DNA from: Candidatus Sericytochromatia bacterium S15B-MN24 CBMW_12
GTDB taxonomy: Bacteria; Cyanobacteriota; Sericytochromatia; S15B-MN24; UBA4093
Reading direction: 5' to 3'
NCBI GenBank assembly: GCA_002083825.1
Contig: DAZV01000057.1
Location: 62,001 to 126,000 of the forward strand
DNA length: 64,000 nt
Of this stretch, positions 34,966 through 41,521 are shown one piece after another. The position numbers and the translations under genes are program-made. The notes beneath the pieces are model-generated. The model was not told the origin of the DNA and searched no databases. It saw only the letters and a list, made by a program, of their open reading frames with translations. Within the stretch, counting starts at the first letter, position 1; every line of letters begins with the position of its first letter.

Positions 34966-35916
34966 TTATCTCAAAAGTTCCTCAGATGCCCCCGGCTGCT
35001 CTGCTGGGGGCTCTTCCGTTACGGCTTCCTCGGCTTCCGGGCTTGGATCATCCTCGTCCGTCCGTCCGGCCTTTACCACGAAATCCTGATAGAGGTTCCC
35101 CCCTTCACCCGCCTGCCCGGCATCCCAGTAGGTCCCCCAGAGGTAGCGCCCCGGAGCGAGCTTCCCTTCTCCCATGCCTTTCTGGTTGATGCTGCCGTCG
35201 TAGCTGAATTGCCTCACGTCCGAACTCTGCCAGTTCGAGACGTAGTACGGCTTGCCTCCCGGTCCGCCCCGATCGTGGATTCGGAACCGATACCGCAGCG
35301 CCATTCCGTAGGGTTCCCAGACGAAACTCCCCGGTAACACCAGGCTATCGCCCATTCCGGGTTCGTTCTGCATCCCGATCAAGTACAGGTCGAACGCCGG
35401 GAAACTCGCTCCGTACTCCTCGCCTACCGGACGCACCAGCGTCTTCCAGTAGCCGATCTTGAAGTTGTCCCGGTCGTTGTAGTAGTGGACGAAGTAGGAT
35501 CCTGCCGCCAGGCCGCTCGCCCGGTAGACTCCGTGAGGATCCGTCTTGACCTTGACGTTCCGGAACGTCTGATTATTGACCACCGAGACTGTGACGTCCG
35601 CGAGGGGCTCGCCCCTCAGCAGGATCATTCCCACGGCCTCGAACGGCTCGCTTTCCGGAAGGGAGGGAGTCGCGTAGGGGTAGGGTGCGGGCGGCACGGT
35701 TTCCGGCGGCGGGCTCCGGCGCGGCCGCCTGGGAGTCGGTGAGGCCTCGGGAGCTTGCGTCGGCATGAACGTCGGATGCAGGCGGTAAGGACCGGGCTCG
35801 CCTGCCGGTGCCGGACCGCAACTCAGCAGTGCCATTCCCAGGGCCCCCAAGGTCGAGAGGTTCCACGTCGCTCGCCTTCGCCAGGCTCGTCCCTCGTGCC
35901 ACTTCCGCGTTCCCAT
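34966..35916 (-). CDS. Predicted lipoprotein with a carboxypeptidase-regulatory-like domain
   Basis: GGGGAGGAGGAT precedes the ATG. The 316-residue protein has a signal sequence with lipobox LLSC (cysteine about residue 33), a Pro-rich linker (about 45-95) and a CarboxypepD_reg/SdrD-B-like beta-sandwich (PLADVTVSVVNNQTFRNVKVKTDPHGVYRASGLAAGSYFVHYYND). A second beta-rich region is full of aromatic residues and the tail is acidic. It may be a surface or outer-membrane-associated lipoprotein. I know of no specific family. It is monocistronic. Confidence 0.75.
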   Translation of the reverse strand: MGTRKWHEGRAWRRRATWNLSTLGALGMALLSCGPAPAGEPGPYRLHPTFMPTQAPEASPTPRRPRRSPPPETVPPAPYPYATPSLPESEPFEAVGMILLRGEPLADVTVSVVNNQTFRNVKVKTDPHGVYRASGLAAGSYFVHYYNDRDNFKIGYWKTLVRPVGEEYGASFPAFDLYLIGMQNEPGMGDSLVLPGSFVWEPYGMALRYRFRIHDRGGPGGKPYYVSNWQSSDVRQFSYDGSINQKGMGEGKLAPGRYLWGTYWDAGQAGEGGNLYQDFVVKAGRTDEDDPSPEAEEAVTEEPPAEQPGASEELLR

Positions 35917-35986
35917 GCGATCCTCCTCCCCGTACCCACCGGAAGGATCCTAGCGGCTGGGGCGGAGTTCGGCGTGGGCGGCCTGG

Positions 35987-36763
35987 CTAATCGAAATTGG
36001 AAGCAGGGAAGCAGCTGCTTTCGCGAAGTGCAAGCAATCTATCGGGGTAGTCGGTGCCGACGGCCGTCACTCCCAGGTTCAGCATCCGCCGCATGGCATC
36101 CTCGCTGTTCGCGGTCCAGACGAAGATTCCCAGCTCCGCCGCCCTGGCGCGGGAAACTTCTCGCGCGTCCACCCATTTCACCGAGGGCCCGATCAGATCC
36201 GCCCCAGCGGCTATCGCCATGGAGGTCGAGTCCACCGGTCGCCCGTCGTAGAGCACTCCCACCCTCAGCCCCGGAGCCCGCTCCTTGATCCGCGCGATCG
36301 CCAGGTGATCGAAAGCTATCACCTCGATCTGATCCACCATCGGAGTCCCCGCGATCGCCCGCACCAACGCCTCCTCCATTCCCGGATAGACGTCGTCTCC
36401 ATGCTTCAATTCCACCACGAGCCGAAGATCGCGCCCCCGCTCCCGCGTCGCCGCCCTCACCACCTCGAAGACCGCTTCCAGGGTGGGAATTCGCTCTCCC
36501 GCGAACTCCCCCCCGAACCAGCTGCCCGCATCCAGAGCCTGGAGCTCGGCCAGGCTGAGATCCCTCACCCTCCCCGTTCCGTTGCTGGTCCGCTCCAGGG
36601 TCGCATCGTGGATCACCACGATCCTGCCGTCCCGGCTCAGGTGGACGTCGCATTCCACCCCGTCCGCCCCCATTGCGAGGCCCTGACGAAAGGCGGCGAG
36701 CGTATTTTCGGGAGCATGGCCACCGCCGCCGCGGTGCCCGATGACGAGGGGACGCAGTTGCAA
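35987..36763 (-). CDS. Glycerophosphodiester phosphodiesterase
   Basis: The protein (about 258 residues) has the GDPD signature IGHRGGGGHAPENTLAAF, EcDvh (GADGVECDVHLSRDG), VIHDATLERTSNGTG, VVELKHG and a C-terminal VWTANSEDAMRRMLNLGVTAVGTDYPD. It hydrolyses glycerophosphodiesters to glycerol 3-phosphate and an alcohol. No signal peptide is present, so it is cytoplasmic. Two TTG codons are possible starts. The one at 36763 has GAGGAG at a good 7-base distance, and the one at 36769 is too close to it. It is divergent from the next gene. Confidence 0.88.
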   Translation of the reverse strand: MQLRPLVIGHRGGGGHAPENTLAAFRQGLAMGADGVECDVHLSRDGRIVVIHDATLERTSNGTGRVRDLSLAELQALDAGSWFGGEFAGERIPTLEAVFEVVRAATRERGRDLRLVVELKHGDDVYPGMEEALVRAIAGTPMVDQIEVIAFDHLAIARIKERAPGLRVGVLYDGRPVDSTSMAIAAGADLIGPSVKWVDAREVSRARAAELGIFVWTANSEDAMRRMLNLGVTAVGTDYPDRLLALRESSCFPASNFD

Positions 36764-36784
36764 GGTCAATCTCCTCTGATCGTG

Positions 36785-36813
36785 TTGCCTGAACGCATTT
36801 CATGTCCTAGCAT
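36785..36813 (+). promoter_or_regulatory. Promoter directly abutting the ATG at 36820
   Basis: TTGCCT (36785-36790), a 17-base spacer and TAGCAT (36808-36813) stand exactly 6 bases before the ATG. This is the clearest leaderless-type arrangement in the window. Confidence 0.6.
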
Positions 36814-36819
36814 GGAGAC

Positions 36820-37647
36820 ATGAAAAAAGCCACCATCCCGCTACTTGCCGCGCTCTGCCTCCTCTCGGGCGCGCCGGCTTGGGCCAACTCCCAGTCCCTC
36901 GAGGATTCACGCCCCATCAAGGGCGAGAAGGCCCTCGCCGTCGAGCTCAACCTTGGTGCCGGCGAAGTGACCTTCGCCCCGGGCGCCTTCGATAAGCTCT
37001 ACGAACTTCATGTCGATTACTCCCCCGAGCATGTCGAACCCAAGGTGCGTTACGGGGAAGGCGTACTGTCGCTCTATACCCTTGCCCAGCGCAAGCTCGG
37101 CATCCCGGGCAAGAACGCCTGGACGCTTTCCTTCACCCAGAAGATCCCCGTGACGATCCATGCCGATCTTGGGGCCGTGAAGAGCGAACTCGACTTCACC
37201 GGGATCCGCCTCAAGGATCTCACGCTGCTGATGGGCGCGAGCGTCGCGACGGTTCGCTTCTCCACCCCGAACCCCGTCGCGATGAAGCAGTTGCGCATCG
37301 AGGCGGGGGCCGCGAACGTGAAGGGCCTCGGGCTCGGAAATGCCAACTTCGAATCCTTCGATTTCAAGGGAGGTGTCGGAAACTCCGAGCTGGACTTCGC
37401 GGGAGACTACCGTCGCAAGGGAACGGTCAAGGCTTCGGTTACGATAGGACGCCTGGTCGTTCGCATTCCCCGGAGCTTGGGACTCCGCGTCAAGGCCTCC
37501 GATGGCTGGGCTTCTCGCGTCAAGCTGCCCGCGGAGCTCGTCCAAGAGGATGGCCGCTGGGTCAGCCCCAACTTCGCGACCGCCGCGGGGCGGATCGACC
37601 TCGAAGCCGATACCCAGGTCGGAGGCATCGACATCCGATGGGAGTAA
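36820..37647 (+). CDS. Secreted protein with toast-rack/LiaF-like adhesin fold
   Basis: The 275-residue protein has a signal peptide (KKATIPLLAALCLLSGAPAWA). A long right-handed beta-helix-like series follows, with the start ALAVELNLGAGEVTFAPG seen in the toast_rack N-terminal and DUF2154/LiaF-like families, then repeated LTLLMGASVATVRF and GVGNSELDFAGDY. LiaF-like proteins relate to cell-envelope stress sensing, but this one is secreted and lacks the membrane part. It overlaps the DUF2721 gene by 10 bases, so they form a unit. Confidence 0.75.
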   Translation: MKKATIPLLAALCLLSGAPAWANSQSLEDSRPIKGEKALAVELNLGAGEVTFAPGAFDKLYELHVDYSPEHVEPKVRYGEGVLSLYTLAQRKLGIPGKNAWTLSFTQKIPVTIHADLGAVKSELDFTGIRLKDLTLLMGASVATVRFSTPNPVAMKQLRIEAGAANVKGLGLGNANFESFDFKGGVGNSELDFAGDYRRKGTVKASVTIGRLVVRIPRSLGLRVKASDGWASRVKLPAELVQEDGRWVSPNFATAAGRIDLEADTQVGGIDIRWE

Positions 37648-38150
37648 CGGCTGCGTTCGATGCCACCGCGTTCGTGTCCAGCGCCCTGGCCCCCGCCGTC
37701 GTGCTCTCCGGCTGCGCGGTCTTGATTTCCACGTCCGAGACCAAGTACTCGGATCTCATCACCCGCCTTCGCACCCTCAACGAAGAGCGAAGGAGCTTGC
37801 AAATTTCGCGCCCGAACGAACCTTCGGCCCGTCTCGAAAGCCTGAATCGCCAGCTCGCGCTGATCTTCCGGCGGGCCCGCCACATGCGCGACGCCACGGT
37901 CATGCTCTTCGTCGCGGTCTTTCTCATCATCGTGACATGCTTCTTCATCGCCCTCCAGCAGGACGTGGGCTGGCCTTGGCTGCGCGTGGCCACCAAGGTG
38001 ACCTTCCTCGCCGCCATCGGCATGATCTTCGTGGGAATCATCGAGCAGTTCTTCGAACTTCGTCTTTCCTTCCGGGTGGTCCGTTTCGAACTCGAGCTCT
38101 TCGACGACGAGAGTACCCGCCATGCCGAGGCGCGCTTTCGCGGGGTCTAG
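37638..38150 (+). CDS. DUF2721 family membrane protein
   Basis: The 170-residue protein has one membrane helix at the N-terminus (SSALAPAVVLSGCAVLIS), a basic cytoplasmic helix (YSDLITRLRTLNEERRSLQ, LNRQLALIFRRARHMRDA) and two further helices at about 90-108 and 118-138. The RxRxLxxE and RRAR-containing linker is characteristic of DUF2721, found in cyanobacteria and Proteobacteria. The function of the family is unknown. It is coupled to the upstream secreted-protein gene by an overlap. Confidence 0.8.
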   Translation: MGVTAAFDATAFVSSALAPAVVLSGCAVLISTSETKYSDLITRLRTLNEERRSLQISRPNEPSARLESLNRQLALIFRRARHMRDATVMLFVAVFLIIVTCFFIALQQDVGWPWLRVATKVTFLAAIGMIFVGIIEQFFELRLSFRVVRFELELFDDESTRHAEARFRGV

Positions 38151-38175
38151 CCCGGTTTTGCTAGGAACCGAAGTG

Positions 38176-38213
38176 ACGAAGCCCCCGGTACCGCGAGGTA
38201 CCGGGGGCTTCGT
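38176..38213. terminator. Bidirectional terminator between DUF2721 and the subtilase gene
   Basis: A 17-bp perfect stem (38176-38192 with 38197-38213) on a GCGA loop lies 26 bases after one stop codon and 12 bases from the convergent one. Flanking T-tracts are weak, but the stem is very strong. Confidence 0.75.
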
Positions 38214-38224
38214 CGCCAGTTTGG

Positions 38225-39538
38225 CTAGATGGCCTTGAGCGCCTTGGCGGCGTCGATTCGGCCGGCGCCGAAGTCCTCGTCGAAGCCCTTCGTGCCCAGG
38301 TCCACGGCCGTGCTCATGAGGGCCTTGCGGACCATCGCGGAGGTGATGGCCGGGTTCTTGGCCTTCATCAGGGCGACGACGCCGGCGACCACCGGGGACG
38401 CCTGAGAGGTGCCCGAGATGGCGGAGTACTTGAGCGCGATCTTGGTCTCGGCGGGGAAGTACTCGGGGTTCTTCTTGAAGGCCTTGTAGGTCTCGCAGGA
38501 GTACGTCGGGAAGGTCGACTTGATGGCGAAGCCGGGCGCCGAAACCGAGATCCACTCGCCGAAGGATGAGAACGTGGTGATCTTGTCGTCGGGATCGGTC
38601 GCGCCGACCGCGATCACGCCCGGAGTCGCGGCGGGCTGGTTCATGGGGTTGCCCGCATCGCGCTCGTTGCCCATGGCGGCCACGACCACCACGTTCTTCT
38701 TGGCGGCGTACTTGACGGCTTCGGACCAGGACGGGCTCTCGATGGGGCCGCCGAGGCTCATGTTGATGACCTGGGCGCCGTTGTCGGTGGCCCACTGAAT
38801 GCCGTCGACGATCGAGCCGAGGTCGCCGCCGCCGTTCTCTCCGAGCACCTTGATGGGCATGATCTTGGCTCCCGGCGCCACTCCGGCCACGCCCTGGCTA
38901 TTGTTGGTGACCGCGGCGATGATTCCCGCCACGTGAGTGCCGTGTCCGTTCATGTCCTTGGGGTTGTTGGTCTTGGAGATGGCGTTGTAGCCGCCCACGA
39001 GGTTGCCCTTGAGGTCGGGGTGGCCGAGGTCCACGCCGGTGTCGAGGACGGCGACCGTGACGCCTTTGCCTTGACTGAGATCCCATGCGGCGAAGACGTT
39101 CACCTTGTCGAGGTGATACTGGTCCTTCGCGGAAGGGTCGTTTGGCTTGGCGTCGAAGGCTCCCCTGATGGCAGGCTTGCCGTTGTAAGGTGCGGGGAGC
39201 GAGAGGTAGCGGTTGGGCTCAACCCACTCGACCGAGGGGTCCCGCTTCAGTTGCGCGGTCACATCGCTCAGCGAGCGACCTTCCGCGGTGACGACGTCCA
39301 TGCCGAGCGCCGGGTTGCTCCGGAGGGTCTTCACTCCGGCCATTTTGAGCTTGGCACCGAGAAAACCGGCACGCCGCTTGACGATCAGTTGCTGGGCCAC
39401 GGCCGAAGCCGAAACGTTCGACGAACCGTCATCGGAGAGTCCCTGACCGTCCGTCGATCCGGGGACCATGGCACAACCGACCGACCCCGCGATCATGGTT
39501 CCAACGAGCATGGCTGCCATCAAATGCTTTGCTACCAC
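38225..39538 (-). CDS. Subtilisin-like serine protease (S8), lipoprotein, second copy
   Basis: The GTG start has TAGGAG 7 bases upstream. The 437-residue protein has lipobox SVGC (Cys22), an I9-like prodomain at about 50-112 (LIVKRRAGFLGAKLK ... DPSVEWVEPNRYLSL) and an S8 domain with Asp167 (VLDTGVDLGHPDL), His199 (NGHGTHVAG), Asn291 and Ser378 (SGTSQASP). The triad is complete. It shares architecture with the protease at 14.3 kb but is clearly diverged, so the two are old paralogues. It would act outside the cytoplasm, attached to a membrane. Confidence 0.92.
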   Translation of the reverse strand: MVAKHLMAAMLVGTMIAGSVGCAMVPGSTDGQGLSDDGSSNVSASAVAQQLIVKRRAGFLGAKLKMAGVKTLRSNPALGMDVVTAEGRSLSDVTAQLKRDPSVEWVEPNRYLSLPAPYNGKPAIRGAFDAKPNDPSAKDQYHLDKVNVFAAWDLSQGKGVTVAVLDTGVDLGHPDLKGNLVGGYNAISKTNNPKDMNGHGTHVAGIIAAVTNNSQGVAGVAPGAKIMPIKVLGENGGGDLGSIVDGIQWATDNGAQVINMSLGGPIESPSWSEAVKYAAKKNVVVVAAMGNERDAGNPMNQPAATPGVIAVGATDPDDKITTFSSFGEWISVSAPGFAIKSTFPTYSCETYKAFKKNPEYFPAETKIALKYSAISGTSQASPVVAGVVALMKAKNPAITSAMVRKALMSTAVDLGTKGFDEDFGAGRIDAAKALKAI

Positions 39539-39734
39539 GTGCGACTCCTATTGCTGCGAGGTCTACGGCCGATCGATCTTTTGCCTAGAACGGGGCGCGC
39601 GAATGCTGGAAGGCGTGCTTTCGCGCCTCCTTCCCTTCGTTATCGACCGTCGCAAGCTCATGCTTGCGTTAAGATTGTGTATGGATTCGGGGAGAATCGG
39701 GGAAATCCAGGATCTCAGGCGAGGATCCGGGTGT

Positions 39735-40508
39735 TCAGGCAGGGAGGGCGATCGCCCCGATCAGCCGTCCCGAACGCGCCCCTTCGCGCCGGTAGGAGAA
39801 CAGGAGATCCTCCCGGCAATGCGTGCATAGCCCGCTCACGTTCACGTTTTCCGCCGGGAGCCCCGCGGCCTCGAGTTGCTGGCGATTCGCTTCCTGGAGA
39901 TCGAGTTTCCAGCGGTCCTGGTCGATCTTCAGGCAGGCACCCGGATCGGGCAGTCCGGCCATGGCGTCCGCGACCTCCGGCCCGACCGGGTAGCAGCAGC
40001 CCTTGATGGAGGGACCGATGGCCGCGGTCATGCGTCGGGGATCGGCTCCGTAGGTCTCCTGCAAGGCGGCCACGGCCACGCGGGCGGCGTTGAGCGCCGT
40101 TCCTCGCCAGCCGGCATGAATGGCCGCAACGGCCGCGACGTCGGGAGCGTGGAGCAGCAACGGAACGCAGTCTGCCACGAAGACGCCGATCGCCAATCCC
40201 GGGACATTGGTGAGGATGATGTCGCCCTGCGTCCCGGCGGGAAAGGGCGCCGACTCGGCCACGTTCAAGGACACGCCATGCACCTGGTGGGCCGTGCGGG
40301 GAAAGGCGCCGAAAGCTGCTCGCTCGGTGTAGATCCGCCGATTTTCGAGCACCTTCTCGCGATCGTCACTCGAGGCGACGGCCAGGTTGAGACTCGCGAA
40401 GGGGCTCTCGCTCACGCCTCCCTGCCGGGTGGAGAAGGCGTGGGGAACGCGCAAGCCCGGACAGCGAAGGATGCTTTCGCGGGTCGCGTCGAAGCCGCCC
40501 GTCGGCAT
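39735..40508 (-). CDS. pgeF: Peptidoglycan editing factor (laccase-domain, YfiH/YlmD family)
   Basis: The ATG at 40508 overlaps the upstream stop (TGATG) and starts MPTGGFDATRESILRC. The 257-residue protein has FSTRQGGVSESPFASLNLA, HQVHG, VADCVPLLL, AAIHAGWRGT and a C-terminal CTHC, including the His/Cys zinc site. PgeF enzymes hydrolyse UDP-MurNAc-L-Ser to correct MurC errors; older annotation called them laccases or polyphenol oxidases. The murC gene lies 8 kb away in the same orientation. A longer upstream frame overlapping the GNAT gene is rejected. Confidence 0.9.
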   Translation of the reverse strand: MPTGGFDATRESILRCPGLRVPHAFSTRQGGVSESPFASLNLAVASSDDREKVLENRRIYTERAAFGAFPRTAHQVHGVSLNVAESAPFPAGTQGDIILTNVPGLAIGVFVADCVPLLLHAPDVAAVAAIHAGWRGTALNAARVAVAALQETYGADPRRMTAAIGPSIKGCCYPVGPEVADAMAGLPDPGACLKIDQDRWKLDLQEANRQQLEAAGLPAENVNVSGLCTHCREDLLFSYRREGARSGRLIGAIALPA

Positions 40509-41461
40509 CAGAGGGCCTTGTGGAAGACCAGGATGGCGCGTTTTTCCTGGAAGCCCATCCGTTCGTACATGCCCTTGGCGGCGTCGTTCTGGCCGTCCAC
40601 CACGAGCTCGAGGGCGCTGAGCTCCTGAGCTTGGCTGAATTCCGCCGCTTTCAGAAGCAGCTGGTAGCCCAGACCCTTGCCACGGTAGTCGGGGTGAACG
40701 CCCAGTTCGAAGACCCGGGCCGCGGCATCCTGGGTCTCCTCGTACCGCTGGGGGTCCACCAGCACGGTGATGTGGGCGATTTCGCGCTCGCCGTCCACGA
40801 CGAAGAAGCAGCCGCGCGGATCGAAGTCCGGACGCTGGTTCCACTCCTCGAGGGCGGGGCGGGTCACGGGGGCGAAGTCCCAGTGATCGGCGAAGGTCGC
40901 GTTGAGAAGTTCGACGTAGGCCGCCTCGTCCATGCCGCGCCGGAACGACCGGAAGCGCAGGTTGCCGGGTAACTCGGAGGTCGGAAGGCTTCCAAGCTCC
41001 GCATGGCGCAGCTTCCAGAATTTTCGGACCCTCTGGAACTCATGCTTGCCGAGGAAGGCCTGGGAGGACTCGACGGCGGCGGGAATGGCGATGCTCATGT
41101 AGCGGCCTTTCCACTCCCGGGCCTTTAGCTCGGCTGCATCCAGCAGGAGGGCGCCGATTCCGCTGCGCCGTTCCTCGGGGTGGACGTGGAAGGCATCGAT
41201 GTTGATACGTCCCAGGTCCATGAGGTGGGGGGCGGTGTAGATGTGAATGTAGCCCCGCACCATCCCGTCGCGCTCGGCCACCAGGATTTCGCTGGTGAGC
41301 TGAAGTTCGGATGCCAAGCCCGTCGAGCGGATCCGGTCCACCGTCATCGAGTAGAAGTCGGGGGAGATGGCGAGCGATGCGTTCCGGATCTCGGCCACCC
41401 GGGGTAGGTCGCCGATGGTGAACTTGCGAATCTGCACCGCGGACGAGGACATGATCTCCAC
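40508..41461 (-). CDS. Tandem GNAT N-acetyltransferase
   Basis: The GTG at 41461 has AAGGAGG 5 bases upstream and is preferred over the ATG nine bases later. The 317-residue protein holds two GNAT folds. The first (about 8-150) has INIDAFHVHPEERRSGIGALLL. The second (about 165-317) has VFELGVHPDYRGKGLGYQLLLKAAEFSQ and LELVVDGQNDAAKGMYERMGF. Both carry the R/Q-x-x-G-x-G/A acetyl-CoA loop, the second being better conserved. The layout resembles mycothiol synthase MshD, but the substrate is unknown. It is coupled to pgeF and close to ileS. Confidence 0.85.
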   Translation of the reverse strand: MEIMSSSAVQIRKFTIGDLPRVAEIRNASLAISPDFYSMTVDRIRSTGLASELQLTSEILVAERDGMVRGYIHIYTAPHLMDLGRINIDAFHVHPEERRSGIGALLLDAAELKAREWKGRYMSIAIPAAVESSQAFLGKHEFQRVRKFWKLRHAELGSLPTSELPGNLRFRSFRRGMDEAAYVELLNATFADHWDFAPVTRPALEEWNQRPDFDPRGCFFVVDGEREIAHITVLVDPQRYEETQDAAARVFELGVHPDYRGKGLGYQLLLKAAEFSQAQELSALELVVDGQNDAAKGMYERMGFQEKRAILVFHKAL

Positions 41462-41521
41462 TGGGGCCTCCTTTAAACATCGTTGTCTAACAGGACCTGA
41501 CACTTGGAAAAACCAGCTGCG

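Noticed and set aside
37407-38795. 462-codon minus-strand frame across DUF2721 and the terminator
   Set aside because: It crosses a strong bidirectional terminator and overlaps three well-supported genes. Its product is repetitive Arg/Gly/His.
40509-40844. Extension of the pgeF frame over the GNAT gene
   Set aside because: It is Arg/Pro/Gly-rich, overlaps conserved GNAT sequence in another frame, and the TGATG overlap marks the true start at 40508.
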